64,000 nucleotides of DNA from Miltoncostaea sp963823515 (GTDB taxonomy: Bacteria; Actinomycetota; Thermoleophilia; Miltoncostaeales; Miltoncostaeaceae). The notes beneath the pieces were generated by a model, which made no database searches, had not been told where the DNA came from, and saw only the letters and a list, made by a program, of their open reading frames with translations. The DNA is taken from positions 248,001-312,000 of the forward strand of contig CAWGMB010000014.1 in NCBI GenBank assembly GCA_963823515.1. The letters run 5' to 3'. Made by a program: the position numbers and the translations under genes. Positions 33,236 through 42,708 of the stretch are shown piece by piece (positions within the stretch are counted from its first letter, which is position 1; the number at the start of each line of letters is the position of its first letter).

Positions 33236-35602
33236 ATGTCAGAGCTGGTGACGTATCGCGACGGCGAGCAGTTCCCCGGGGTAATCGGACGAACGACCAT
33301 GGAGTCGAGCCCTGCCTGGCCGACCCCCGAGAAGGCCCGCGAGGGCGCTCCCAACGTGCTCATCTTCGTCCTGGACGATGTCGGATTCGGCCAGCTGTCG
33401 TCCTTTGGCGGCCTGGTGGAGACACCCGTGCTCGACCGGATCGCCGAGAACGGGCTGCGGTACACGAACATGCACACGACGGCGCTGTGCTCGCCGTCGC
33501 GCGGGTGCATCGTGACGGGGCGCAACCACCACTCGATCGGGCTTGCGACGATCTCGGAGACCTCGAGTGGATATCCCGGCTACAACGCGATCCTGCCGTT
33601 CGACAAGGGCATGCTGAGCGAGATGCTGCTGCCGCACGGGTACAACACGTTCCTGGTCGGCAAGTGGCATCTGACCCCGCCCGAGCACGAGACGCCCGCC
33701 GGCCCATACAACCGGTGGCCGCTCGCGCGCGGCTTCGAGCGCTACTACGGTTTCCTGGGCGGCGACACCAACCAGTGGTATCCGGAACTGGTCTACGACA
33801 ACCACTACATCGAGCAGCCTGCGCAGCCCGAGGACGGTTATCACCTGAGCGCCGACCTGGCCGACAAGGCGATCGAGTTCGTCAAGGACGCCCACGTCAA
33901 CGCGCCTGACAAGCCTTTCTACCTCCACTACTGCACCGGTGCCGGCCATGCGCCGCACCACGTGCCCAAGGAGTGGGCCGACAAGTACAAGGGCAAGTTC
34001 GACGCCGGGTGGGACGAGTACCGCAGGATCGTCCACCAGCGCCAGCTCGACATGGGGATCATCCCCGCCGGCACGGCGCTGTCGGCACCGGACCCCGACT
34101 TCCCGCGCTGGGACACGCTCTCGGCCGATCAGCAGCGGCTCTACGCCCGGATGATGGAGGTGTACGCCGGCTTCATCAGCTTCACCGACCATCACTTCGG
34201 CCGGGTCGTCGACTTCCTCGAGGAGATCGGCGAGCTCGACAACACGCTGATCATGGTCATCTCCGACAACGGCGCCAGCTCCGAGGGCGGCCCGATGGGA
34301 TCCGTCAACGAGATGTTCTTCTTCAACAACCTGCCCGAGACGCTCGAGGAGAACCTGGCTCAGCTCGACGACCTGGGCGGCCCCAAGGTGTTCAACCACT
34401 ATCCGTGGGGCTGGACGAACGCCGGCAACACCCCGTTCCGCCGCTGGAAGCGCGAGACCTACCGCGGCGGCGTCAGCGACCCGTTCATCGTGTCCTGGCC
34501 CAAGAAGATCGCCGCGCGCGGCGAGATCCGGACCCAGTACGCCCACATCATCGACATGGTCCCGACGGTGCTCGAGGCGCTCGATGTCGAGCCCCCCACG
34601 ACGGTCCGGGGTGTCACCCAGGCGCCGATCGACGGCATCAGCTTCGCCCACACCTTCGACGCCGCCGACGCTCCCAGCAATCACCACACCCAGTACTTCG
34701 AGATGTTCGGCCACCGCGCGATCTACCACGAGGGCTGGCGCGCGGTCTGCCCCTGGCCGGGCGCCAACTTCACCGAGGCGGCCAAGAAGGGACGGGCCTT
34801 CAGCTCACCGATCACTCCCGAGGTCCTCGCCGACATCGAGGCCAACGACTGGGAGCTCTACGACCTCACCAAGGACTACGCCGAGACCGACAACGTCGCC
34901 GCCGACCACCGCGACAAGCTGATCGAGATGGTCGGCAGGTGGTGGGCCGAGGCGGGCAAGTACAACGTGATGCCGATCGATGGCGACGCCATGACCCGCC
35001 TTTCGCTCGAACGCCCCACGATCGCCGCACCGCGCGACGCGGTCACCTTCTACCCCGACGGCGCCCCGGTGCCCTTCGCGGCCACGCCCAAGACCTACAA
35101 CCGGCCGTTCAGCATCAGCGCCGAGGCCGTGATCCCCGAGGGCGGCGCCGAAGGGGTGATCCTCGCCCAGGGCGGCAACACCGGCGGCTTCACCTTCTTC
35201 GCCAAGGATCAGCGGCTGCACTTCGTCTACAACTTCCTCGGCCGCGACCGCTTCACGGTCAGCTCCGACGTCGAGATCCCCATCGGGGAGGTGTCACTCC
35301 GCTACGAGTTCGAGCCCACCGGCCCGCCCGAGCCCGCCGAAGGCAAGGGCGTTCCCGCTCGCGGCCAGCTCTACATCGACCGCACGCTCGTCGGCGTCGT
35401 CGACATGCCGCACAGCGTGCTTGCGATGTTCGGCACCGAAGGGCTGACCTGTGGGCGCGACGGAGGAAGCCCCGTCGCGCCCGACGCCTACACGGGCGAC
35501 TTCCGGTTCACCGGCACCCTCAAGCGGGTCACCCTCGACACCAGCGGCGAGCTCATCCCCGACACCGAGCGTGACATCCGCATCGCGATGGCCCGCCAGT
35601 AG
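33236..35602 (+). CDS. Arylsulfatase (type I, formylglycine)
   Basis: A 788-residue sulfatase. LDDVGFG (Asp47/Asp48 metal ligands) and the CSPSR motif with Cys85, to be oxidised to formylglycine, are present, as are GKWHL and the SDNGAS metal loop near residue 345. The C-terminal ~170 residues form an extra beta-sandwich. No signal peptide is visible, so it is probably cytoplasmic. It hydrolyses sulfate esters; the substrate is unknown. No formylglycine-generating enzyme lies in the window. GGAG is 9 bases before the ATG. A 260-bp stretch precedes it that shows nothing but a possible -10 (TATGGT at 33193). Confidence 0.95.
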   Translation: MSELVTYRDGEQFPGVIGRTTMESSPAWPTPEKAREGAPNVLIFVLDDVGFGQLSSFGGLVETPVLDRIAENGLRYTNMHTTALCSPSRGCIVTGRNHHSIGLATISETSSGYPGYNAILPFDKGMLSEMLLPHGYNTFLVGKWHLTPPEHETPAGPYNRWPLARGFERYYGFLGGDTNQWYPELVYDNHYIEQPAQPEDGYHLSADLADKAIEFVKDAHVNAPDKPFYLHYCTGAGHAPHHVPKEWADKYKGKFDAGWDEYRRIVHQRQLDMGIIPAGTALSAPDPDFPRWDTLSADQQRLYARMMEVYAGFISFTDHHFGRVVDFLEEIGELDNTLIMVISDNGASSEGGPMGSVNEMFFFNNLPETLEENLAQLDDLGGPKVFNHYPWGWTNAGNTPFRRWKRETYRGGVSDPFIVSWPKKIAARGEIRTQYAHIIDMVPTVLEALDVEPPTTVRGVTQAPIDGISFAHTFDAADAPSNHHTQYFEMFGHRAIYHEGWRAVCPWPGANFTEAAKKGRAFSSPITPEVLADIEANDWELYDLTKDYAETDNVAADHRDKLIEMVGRWWAEAGKYNVMPIDGDAMTRLSLERPTIAAPRDAVTFYPDGAPVPFAATPKTYNRPFSISAEAVIPEGGAEGVILAQGGNTGGFTFFAKDQRLHFVYNFLGRDRFTVSSDVEIPIGEVSLRYEFEPTGPPEPAEGKGVPARGQLYIDRTLVGVVDMPHSVLAMFGTEGLTCGRDGGSPVAPDAYTGDFRFTGTLKRVTLDTSGELIPDTERDIRIAMARQ

Positions 35603-35635
35603 GACGCACCGTCAGGGTCGTTCCGGCCCGTTCCT

Positions 35636-35681
35636 CGCTGTGCTCCACCGATTGGCATGAGCCCGTCGGTGGAGCACAGCG
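35636..35681 (+). terminator. Strong hairpin after the arylsulfatase gene
   Basis: Arms CGCTGTGCTCCACCGA (35636-35651) and exact complement (35666-35681), loop of 14 bases, starting 33 bp past the stop. No T-tract. Probably the arylsulfatase terminator. Confidence 0.65.
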
Positions 35682-35815
35682 GCAGGCCGGGCGCACCGTG
35701 ATCAGGACTGCTCAGCCGGCGGGCGGCGACTCTTCTCTTCTTGCGCCCCGCCTTGGGTGGGAACCTACGAGCGGTCCGGGAACCTTTGCGTGGCGCCCGA
35801 GATACCTGTCGCTAT

Positions 35816-35847
35816 GCGGGCTCTCAGGTTCGGACCTGAGAGCCCGC
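35816..35847 (-). terminator. Hairpin terminator after pilC
   Basis: Arms GCGGGCTCTCAGGT (35816-35829) and exact complement (35834-35847) with a four-base loop, starting 15 bp past the pilC stop codon on the minus strand. It most likely ends the pilB-pilT-pilC transcript. No T-run is seen. Confidence 0.65.
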
Positions 35848-35862
35848 GTGAGGACCACGCCC

Positions 35863-37080
35863 CTACTGCACCAGCTCGAAGATCTTGAACATCGGCAGGT
35901 ACATCGAGATCACGACCACGCCGACGATGCAGCCGACGCCGATCATCATCATCGGCTCGATGATCGAGGTGAGCGACTTCAGCATCGTCGCGACCTCGTC
36001 GTCGTAGAAGTCGGCCAGCTTGTGGAGCATCGTGTCCACGGCGCCGGTCTCCTCGCCCACCGACAGCATCTGGGTGACCATCACCGGGAAGACGCCGGTG
36101 CGCGCGAGCGGGGTCGCCAGGGGCTGGCCCTCGCGGACGCGCTCGGCCACCTCGGCCATCGGGTCGGAGATGACCCGGTTGCCGGCCGTCTTGGCCGTGA
36201 TGTCGATCGCCTGCAGGATCGGCACGCCGGACGCCGTCAGGGTGCCGAGCGTCCGGGCGAAGCGGGCGACCGCGATCTTGCGCACGATGTCGCCCACCCG
36301 CATGGGGAAGCGCAGCTTGATGGAGTCCCACATGTACTGACCGCGATCGGTCGACTTCCACTTGCGGAAGATCGCGATGAGCACGATCGGCGCCAGGATC
36401 ATCAGGTACCAGTACGACCGCATCGCATCCGAGAGAGTGATCATGAACTGCGTGAGGGCGGGCAGCTCGCCGCCGAGGTCTTTGAAGATGTTGGCGAACA
36501 CCGGGATGATGAAGAGGATCATCCCGATCAGCACCAGCACGGCGAAGACGCCGATCAGGATCGGGTAGACCATCGCCGAGCGGACGGTCCGCTTGAGGTG
36601 GTCGTCCTTCTCGAGCTGCACCGCGACGCGCTCGAGGACCTCCTCCAGGTTTCCGCCCGTCTCGCCGGCGCGGACCATCGCCACGAACAGGTCGTTGAAG
36701 ATCTTGGGGTGCTTGGCCAGCGCCTGCGAGAGAGCGAGCCCGGCCTCGACGTCGTGGCGCACCTCGATGATCGCCCGCTTGAGCTTGGGCGCCTCGGTCT
36801 GCTCCTCGAGCACGTAGAGGGCGCGCAGGAGCGACAGGCCGCTCGAGATCATGGTCGCGAGCTGGCGGGCCATCACCGTGACGTGGCGCGCCTTGAGGCC
36901 GCGATAGCGGTCGAGCAGCTCCTCGACGGTCGGCGTGGCCGACTTCTTGTCCACGTCGGTGACCGTCAGGCCCCGCAGCCGCAGCTGGGCGGCGACGGCG
37001 GCCTTCGAGTCGCCGAGGATCTCGCCCGCCATGGGCGATCCCGTGCGATCGAGGGCCTTGTAGGTGAACGTGGTGCTCAT
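35863..37080 (-). CDS. pilC: Type IV pilus assembly platform protein PilC (GspF family)
   Basis: Inner-membrane platform of type IV pilus or type II secretion machines. The 405-residue protein has two T2SSF domains (about 70-190 and 270-395). The family's residues GLSLLRALYVLEEQ and GETGGNLEEVLERVA, repeated as GEETGAVDTMLHKLA, are present. Three membrane helices (near 170, 225 and 380) match PilC. Its ATG overlaps the pilT stop by 4 bp (ATGA). A terminator hairpin follows. Confidence 0.96.
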   Translation of the reverse strand: MSTTFTYKALDRTGSPMAGEILGDSKAAVAAQLRLRGLTVTDVDKKSATPTVEELLDRYRGLKARHVTVMARQLATMISSGLSLLRALYVLEEQTEAPKLKRAIIEVRHDVEAGLALSQALAKHPKIFNDLFVAMVRAGETGGNLEEVLERVAVQLEKDDHLKRTVRSAMVYPILIGVFAVLVLIGMILFIIPVFANIFKDLGGELPALTQFMITLSDAMRSYWYLMILAPIVLIAIFRKWKSTDRGQYMWDSIKLRFPMRVGDIVRKIAVARFARTLGTLTASGVPILQAIDITAKTAGNRVISDPMAEVAERVREGQPLATPLARTGVFPVMVTQMLSVGEETGAVDTMLHKLADFYDDEVATMLKSLTSIIEPMMMIGVGCIVGVVVISMYLPMFKIFELVQ

Positions 37081-38144
37081 GCCGCCTTCACCATCCCCAG
37101 GAGGCGCTTGAGCTCGTCCGGATGGCCGGCGCGCTCGATCGCCATGTCGAGGGTCACGACGCCCTGGCGCACGAGGGTCGCGAGCGTCGCGTCCATCGTC
37201 TGCATGCCGTGCGCCGACCCGGTCTGCATCACGGAGTAGATCTGGTGGGTCTTGCCCTCGCGGATCAGGTTGCGGACGGCGGGCGTGGGCATCAGCACCT
37301 CGCAGGCGACGGTCCGGCTGCCGGAGATCGTGGGCACCAGCTGCTGACAGCAGACGCCCTGGAGCCCGTTGGCGAGCATGATGCGGACCTGCTCCTGCTG
37401 GTGCGGCGGGAAGACGTCGATCACGCGGTCGATGGTCTGCGGCGCGTCCGAGGTGTGCAGGGTCGCGAACACGAGGTGGCCGGTCTCGGCCGCGGTCAGC
37501 GCGATCTGCATCGTCTCGAGGTCGCGCATCTCGCCGACGAGGATCACGTCGGGGTCCTGGCGCAGCACGCTGCGCAGGGCGTTGGCGAACGAGAGCGTGT
37601 CGGCGCCCACCTCGCGCTGGTTGATCATCGAGCGCTTGTGCCGGTGCAGGAACTCGATCGGATCCTCGACGGTCATGATGTGGCAGGCCCGCTTCTCGTT
37701 GATCTCGTTGATCAGCGAGGCCAGCGTCGTCGACTTACCGGAACCGGTCGGGCCGGTCACCAGCACCAGGCCGCGGGGCCTGGTCGTCCAGTCGCGGAGG
37801 GCCGACGGCAGGCTCAGCTCCTCGAGGGTCTTCAGGCCGCTCGGCACCACGCGGAAGGCCGCGCCCAGCGACGCGCGCTGGTAGTAGGCGTTCACACGGA
37901 AGCGCACCCGGCCCGGCACCGCGTACGAGAAGTCGAGCTCGAGATCTGTCTCCAGGCGCTGGCGCTGGTCCTGATTGAGGAGCCCGTAGACGAGCTCTCG
38001 GGTGTCCTGCGCGGTGAGCGGGGTGTCCCCCAGCCGCACGAGGTCGCCGTTGAGGCGCATGACCGGAGGGGCGCCGACCGACAGATGGAGGTCGCTGGCA
38101 CCGCTGGCGATCACGTTGGTGATGAGCTCGGCGAAGTCGACCAT
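37077..38144 (-). CDS. pilT: Type IV pilus retraction ATPase PilT
   Basis: Hexameric motor that drives pilus retraction. The 355-residue protein has the N-terminal PAS-like region (GASDLHLSVGAPPVMRLNGD), Walker A GPTGSGKSTT, the Asp box (IMTVEDPIEFLHRHKRSMINQ), Walker B DPDVILVGEMRD and the His box (GHLVFATLHT). The AIRNLIRE motif typical of PilT appears as AVRNLIREGKT. ATG 38144 is preferred to GTG 38150 because AAAGG precedes it. It sits between pilB and pilC, so pili with retraction (twitching, adhesion or DNA uptake) are likely. Confidence 0.96.
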   Translation of the reverse strand: MVDFAELITNVIASGASDLHLSVGAPPVMRLNGDLVRLGDTPLTAQDTRELVYGLLNQDQRQRLETDLELDFSYAVPGRVRFRVNAYYQRASLGAAFRVVPSGLKTLEELSLPSALRDWTTRPRGLVLVTGPTGSGKSTTLASLINEINEKRACHIMTVEDPIEFLHRHKRSMINQREVGADTLSFANALRSVLRQDPDVILVGEMRDLETMQIALTAAETGHLVFATLHTSDAPQTIDRVIDVFPPHQQEQVRIMLANGLQGVCCQQLVPTISGSRTVACEVLMPTPAVRNLIREGKTHQIYSVMQTGSAHGMQTMDATLATLVRQGVVTLDMAIERAGHPDELKRLLGMVKAA

Positions 38145-38340
38145 GGACACCTTTCGCGAGGGAGGACGATCGGGCCATGAGCCGACCCGACAGAACGACT
38201 ATCGACCGGGGGGGCGTGCGGCTGTAGGCCCGGTGCCCCACTCCGATCCCGGCGCTCCGGGGCGCGCGCGCCGCCGGCCGGCCGGGATCGCCCGCCGCCC
38301 TTCCCGCCGCCACGCGACGCACCGGAACCCGGGCACCGCA

Positions 38341-40065
38341 TCAGCCGACGGCGCGGGCGACCTCCTCGATGCTGGTGTGCCCCGACAGCACCTTCAGCAG
38401 GCCGTCCTCGCGCAGGGTCCGCATCCCCTCGCTGCGCGCCTGACGGGCGATCTCCTCGGCTGAGGCGCCCGCCACGGTGAGCCGCTCCATCGCCTCGCTC
38501 ATCACCAGCATCTCGTAGACGCCCACCCGGCCGCGGTAGCCGGTGTCCTGGCAGCGGGCGCATCCCGCAGGGCGGAAGACCGGCACCGGATCGGGCAGCC
38601 CCTGCGGCAGCGCCGAGACGTCCATCAGCTCGCGCAGGGTCGCCTGGGGGACCATCGCCTGCTGCTTGCAGTGGCTGCAGAGCCGCCGCGCCAGGCGCTG
38701 GGCGAGGATCCCGGCCACCGCGCTCGCCGACAGGAACGACTCGACGCCCATCTCGGTGAGGCGGGTCAGCGCGCCCGCCGAGTCGTTGGTGTGGATGGTC
38801 GCGAGCACCATGTGGCCGGTCAGCGCCGACTCCACGGCGATCTGGGCCGTCTCGCGGTCACGGATCTCACCGATCATCACGATGTCCGGGTCGCACCGCA
38901 GGATCGAGCGCAGACCGGCGGCGAAGGTCAGGCCGGCCTTCGGGTTCACCTGGACCTGATTGATCCCGGCGAGGCGGTACTCGACCGGATCCTCCACCGT
39001 GATGATGTTCTTGTCCGTTGAGTTCAGCTGGTTGAGGGCCCCATAGAGGCTCGTGGACTTGCCCGATCCGGTCGGCCCGGTGACCAGGACGGCGCCGTAC
39101 GGGCGCTGGTAGCACTCCTCGAACTTCGCCAGCACGTCCTTGGTGAAGCCGAGCTCGGAGAGCGTCAGCATCACGTTGCTCTTGTCGAGGATCCGCATCA
39201 CGATCTTCTCGCCGTACACCGTCGGCAGGGTCGCGACGCGCAGGTCGAGCGGCCGCCCGCCCACCGTGAGGCCGACGCGCCCGTCCTGCGGCACGCGGCG
39301 CTCCGAGATGTCGAGGTCGGCCATGATCTTGATCCGGCTGGCGACGCCGACGGCCAGCCGGTACGGCACGGCCGTGACCGTGCGCAGGACCCCGTCCACC
39401 CGGTAGCGGACGACCATCTCCTTCGCCTGCGGCTCGAAGTGGATGTCGGACGCGCGCTCCTCCACCGCGCGGGCGATCAGCGAGTTGACCAGCCGCACGA
39501 TGGGGGCGTCGTCGGAGGCGTCGGAGATGTCCGCCTGGTCGAGGGGGGTGTCATCACCCCCGCTCTCCTGGACGAGACCGGCCACGACCGCGTCGAGGCG
39601 CGACGTCTGCCCGAGCAGGGTCTGGATCTCCTCGGCGCTCGCGAGCGCGGGGCGGATCTCGTGGCGGGTGAGGATGCGCAGGTCGTCGATGGCGAAGACG
39701 TTCGAGGGGTCGGCCATCGCGACCAGCAGGCGCCCGTCGGGCTCGAGGCGCACCGGCACGGCCTGATAGCGCCGTGCGTTCTTCTCGTCGATCAGGGTGC
39801 CCACCGCCGGATCGACGCCCTCGGCGAGGCTGTAGATGGGGACGCCCATCCGGGCCGCCATCGCCCGGGCGAGCTGATCGCGCGTGATCCTCCCCTCGCT
39901 GACGAGGAGCTCGCCGAGCTTCTTCCCGTCCGACCACTTCTGGCGTTCGAGCGCCTCGGTCAGATCGTCGACCGAGATGAGCCCCATGCGCACCAGCACC
40001 TGCCCGAGCGGCTCGCCCCGCGGGATCCGCGCAGGGCCGGGGCGCAGCGCGGGCGGGCCGGCCAC
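38341..40065 (-). CDS. pilB: Type IV pilus assembly ATPase PilB (GspE family), N terminus longer than called
   Basis: Extension motor of about 574 residues as called. Order: MshEN N domain (IPRGEPLGQVLVRMGLIS; KKLGELLVSEGRITRDQL), the GspE core with GPTGSGKSTS, Asp box ITVEDPVEYRLAG, Walker B DPDIVMIGEIRD, and a tetracysteine zinc site (CSHC...CARC). GTG 40065 is a conservative start. The same frame continues 70 codons further upstream as a Pro/Ala/Gly-rich region, with no ATG, GTG or TTG until the stop at 40378-40380. A CTG at 40281 has AGAGGA 6 bases before it and is a candidate. Confidence 0.93.
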   Translation of the reverse strand: MAGPPALRPGPARIPRGEPLGQVLVRMGLISVDDLTEALERQKWSDGKKLGELLVSEGRITRDQLARAMAARMGVPIYSLAEGVDPAVGTLIDEKNARRYQAVPVRLEPDGRLLVAMADPSNVFAIDDLRILTRHEIRPALASAEEIQTLLGQTSRLDAVVAGLVQESGGDDTPLDQADISDASDDAPIVRLVNSLIARAVEERASDIHFEPQAKEMVVRYRVDGVLRTVTAVPYRLAVGVASRIKIMADLDISERRVPQDGRVGLTVGGRPLDLRVATLPTVYGEKIVMRILDKSNVMLTLSELGFTKDVLAKFEECYQRPYGAVLVTGPTGSGKSTSLYGALNQLNSTDKNIITVEDPVEYRLAGINQVQVNPKAGLTFAAGLRSILRCDPDIVMIGEIRDRETAQIAVESALTGHMVLATIHTNDSAGALTRLTEMGVESFLSASAVAGILAQRLARRLCSHCKQQAMVPQATLRELMDVSALPQGLPDPVPVFRPAGCARCQDTGYRGRVGVYEMLVMSEAMERLTVAGASAEEIARQARSEGMRTLREDGLLKVLSGHTSIEEVARAVG

Positions 40066-40377
40066 GGCGGGCGCGGCCGCCGGGGGACGGGGCGGGGCCG
40101 GCGGGCCGGCCGGGGCGCCCGGCGGCCGGCCCGCGGGTCGCCGCGGGGCCGCGGGCGGGCCGACGGGCGCAGCGGGCCGGCCGGCCGGCGCGGCGGGCGC
40201 GGAGGCTGCTGGGGCAGGCGCGCCGGGGTGCGGCGCGGTGGCACCCGGACGGGACGCCGGGGGCTTGGAGAAGAGAGGCAGGGCACGTCCTCTGGGAGGA
40301 GGGAGGTTCCCATTAGGAATCGGCCGCGCGGGCGAAACGCTTGATGCCCGGGGGGCGGCGCGCGGACGGGGGTGGCG

Positions 40378-40642
40378 CTACGCCCCGGGCCGGATCGTGG
40401 ACGCGGTCAGGAGCGCGTCGTCGGCCGCGCGCAGCACGTCGTGGAACCAGTCGCCCGGGCCCGCGTCGGCCACCCCGGCGATGAAGGTTGAGGCCGGCAC
40501 CCCGACGGCGCTCACCGCGCTCGAGAGGGCGCCTCGCATGCGCTCCGGCACCTCGGCGGCCTCGTGGGTCGCGCAGCGCGGGAAGGCCCCGAGGGACTCC
40601 TCGCCGCCATACCGGGCCGCGACGTCCCCGACCCGGACGCCT
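40378..40642 (-). pseudogene. GGDEF-domain remnant (diguanylate cyclase tail)
   Basis: Some 85 residues at the end of a frame read as the C-terminal half of a GGDEF domain: VAARYGGEES (catalytic GGEEF with last residue changed to Ser), then ERMRGALSSAVSAV and ADAGPGDWFHDVLRAADDAL. The sensor and first half of the domain are absent because aroE ends at 40641. A normal cyclase has at least 160 residues in this domain, so this is a broken gene without activity. Confidence 0.8.
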
Positions 40643-41453
40643 AGCCGAGCGCGGCGCGCATCACCTCGACCGGCGCGGCCTCGCCGGTCCACTGCTCGAA
40701 CGCGGCGGCGCCCTGGTGCAGGAGCATCCCGAGCCCGTCCACGGTCCGGGCCCCCTGCGAGGCGACGGCCGCCAGCCACGGCGTGCCCCCGGGGCGGTAG
40801 ACGATGTCGGCCACCACCTGATCGCTCCCGAGCCCCTCGAGGGGCAGCGCGTCGGGGACGCCGTCCCCGTGCAGGCCGAGGCTGGTGGTGTTCACGACCA
40901 GGGCCGACCGGACCGCGACGGCCTCGAGCGCCTGCGGCACGAAGGGCACCGGGTCGCCCAGCTCCGCCGCCCGCGCGTGGGTGCGGTTGGCCACCCGCAC
41001 GCGCGCGCCCCGCGAGCGCAGCGCGAACACCACCGCGCGGGCCGCACCGCCCGCGCCGATCACCAGGACGTCGCGTTCGGCGACGTCGAGCGGCGCCTGC
41101 TCGTCGAGGGCGCGCAGGAAGCCGGCCGCGTCGGTGTTGTCGCCGCGGAAGCCGCCCGCGCCGTCGGGAACGAGCGTGTTGGCCGCCCCGATCGCCGCGA
41201 CCGCCGCGGAGACCTCCGAGCAGTGCTCGATGACGGCCTGCTTGTGAGGAATCGTGACGTTGAGGCCCGCGCATCCGGCGGCCGCCAGCCCCCGCATCGC
41301 CTCCCCGACGCGCCGGGGCTCGACCGGGAAGGCCGCGTAGATCCAGTTGAGGCCGAGCGCCGCGAACGCCGCGTTGTGCATGGCCGGCGACAGCGAGTGC
41401 TCCACCGGCCAGCCGATGATCCCCGCCACGCGCGTGCGCCCGTCGATCGTCAC
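40641..41453 (-). CDS. aroE: Shikimate dehydrogenase
   Basis: Reduces 3-dehydroshikimate to shikimate with NADPH in aromatic amino-acid synthesis. The 270-residue protein has the substrate motif SLSPAMHNAAF, NVTIPHK with the catalytic lysine, GDNTDAAGF with the Asp, and the nucleotide loop GAGGAARAV near residue 130. GTG start overlaps the mltG stop by GTGA. It ends an alaS-ruvX-mltG-aroE chain with 4-bp overlaps at each joint. Confidence 0.96.
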   Translation of the reverse strand: MTIDGRTRVAGIIGWPVEHSLSPAMHNAAFAALGLNWIYAAFPVEPRRVGEAMRGLAAAGCAGLNVTIPHKQAVIEHCSEVSAAVAAIGAANTLVPDGAGGFRGDNTDAAGFLRALDEQAPLDVAERDVLVIGAGGAARAVVFALRSRGARVRVANRTHARAAELGDPVPFVPQALEAVAVRSALVVNTTSLGLHGDGVPDALPLEGLGSDQVVADIVYRPGGTPWLAAVASQGARTVDGLGMLLHQGAAAFEQWTGEAAPVEVMRAALG

Positions 41454-42316
41454 CCCAGGTTCGCGCGCGAGCGCTGGACGTCGATCTCGAACTGCGCCGG
41501 GGTGGTCGAGAAGTAGTGGCGCCCAGTGCCGTCGTTGCGGGCCACGTAGTAGATGTAGGCGGTGCTCGCCGGCCGGGCCGCGGCGCGGATGCTGTCGGCT
41601 CCGGGGCTGCAGATCGGGCCCGGGGGCAGGCCGCCGAACCGGCGCGTGTTGTATGGCGAGTCGATGGCCAGGTCGGTCCTGGTCAGCTCGGCCTTCCACG
41701 AACCGATCGCGAACTGGACGGTGGCATCGATGTCGAGGCGCATGCCGGCCTTCAGCCGGTTGTACATCACCGAGGCGACGATCGGGCGCTCCCGCGCGAC
41801 CACCACCTCGCGCTCGATCATCGAGGCGAGCGTGAGCACGTCGAAGCGCGTCAGGTTCTTCGATCGCGCGTAGCTGTAGTCGATGCCGGCGGTGTTGGCC
41901 CTGTACGCCGTGAGCTGCCTGTCCACGAGCTGCCGGGCGGTGGTCGCGTCCGTGATCTCGTAGGTCGCCGGGAAGAGGAAGCCCTCGAGCGAGGTCGGCC
42001 GGTCGGCCTTCGCGAGCGCCCGCCCGCGGGCTCCTGCGGCCGTCAGGGAGAGGTAGCGCGCGCCGGAGATGCCGGTCTTGTCGTCCAGCAGCCGGGCGAC
42101 GTCCTCGCGGCGCAGGCCCTCGCGGATCAGGAGGCTCTGCGCGGGGGCGGCGGCCGTGGCGATCTGGGGCGCGTCGTCCTCGAACGCCTTGCCGGACAGG
42201 GCGATCCCGGCCGCCGCCACCATCACCAGGATCAGGATCAGCCAGATCAGGGTGCGCCCGCGGCCGGCCCGCGGCCGGCGCCCGTGGAGGCGGTACCCGC
42301 GATCGCGCGCGCTCAC
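41450..42316 (-). CDS. mltG: Endolytic peptidoglycan transglycosylase MltG
   Basis: Membrane-anchored enzyme that cuts nascent peptidoglycan and sets glycan length. The 288-residue protein has a basic N terminus, one membrane helix (about 22-42) and the YceG/MltG domain with the catalytic Glu in TLASMIEREVVV, followed by VASVMYNRL, DSPYNTRRFGGLPPGPI and RHYFSTT near the end. It is shorter than E. coli MltG (340), mostly in the linker. GTG start overlaps ruvX. Confidence 0.95.
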   Translation of the reverse strand: MSARDRGYRLHGRRPRAGRGRTLIWLILILVMVAAAGIALSGKAFEDDAPQIATAAAPAQSLLIREGLRREDVARLLDDKTGISGARYLSLTAAGARGRALAKADRPTSLEGFLFPATYEITDATTARQLVDRQLTAYRANTAGIDYSYARSKNLTRFDVLTLASMIEREVVVARERPIVASVMYNRLKAGMRLDIDATVQFAIGSWKAELTRTDLAIDSPYNTRRFGGLPPGPICSPGADSIRAAARPASTAYIYYVARNDGTGRHYFSTTPAQFEIDVQRSRANLG

Positions 42317-42708
42317 GGGCGCGCCGCCAGATAGGCCTCGAGCAGGACGCAGGCGGCCAGGCTGTCGATGTCGGCGCGCGAGCCGCCCTCCCGCCCGCGG
42401 CGGGAGGCCTCGACCGTGGTCAGCCGCTCGTCCCAGAGGTCGACCGGCACGTCCACGCGGGCCTTCAGCCGCCCGGCGAAGCCGGCCGCGGCGCGGGCCT
42501 GGGTGCCGCGCTCGCCCGACAGCGAGCGGGGCTCTCCCACCACGATCCGCTCCGGCGCCTCGGCCGCGATCAGCGCGTCGAGCGCACGGCGCCCCGCGGG
42601 CGAGTCGACCCGGAGGATCGCCGGCAGGGGCCGCGCGATCGTGCCCGTGGGGTCGCTCACCGCGGCGCCGGTGCGGGCCGGCCCGTGGTCGAGGGCGAGA
42701 ACCTTCAC
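42313..42708 (-). CDS. ruvX: Holliday junction resolvase-like protein RuvX/YqgF
   Basis: RNase-H-fold nuclease of 131 residues that acts in pre-16S rRNA processing, and possibly recombination. It shows KVLALDHGPARTG at the N terminus (first Asp), IVVGEPRSLSGERG and WDERLTTVEA, plus a C-terminal DIDSLAACVLLEAYL. GTG start overlaps the alaS stop by 4 bp. Gene order alaS-ruvX-mltG-aroE is conserved in actinobacteria, so the call is safe. Confidence 0.94.
   Translation of the reverse strand: MKVLALDHGPARTGAAVSDPTGTIARPLPAILRVDSPAGRRALDALIAAEAPERIVVGEPRSLSGERGTQARAAAGFAGRLKARVDVPVDLWDERLTTVEASRRGREGGSRADIDSLAACVLLEAYLAARP

Noticed and set aside
40066..41233. Plus-strand Gly/Ala/Arg-rich frame over pilB front and aroE
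   Set aside because: Complement of the Pro/Ala-rich PilB front and of aroE; no domain pattern.
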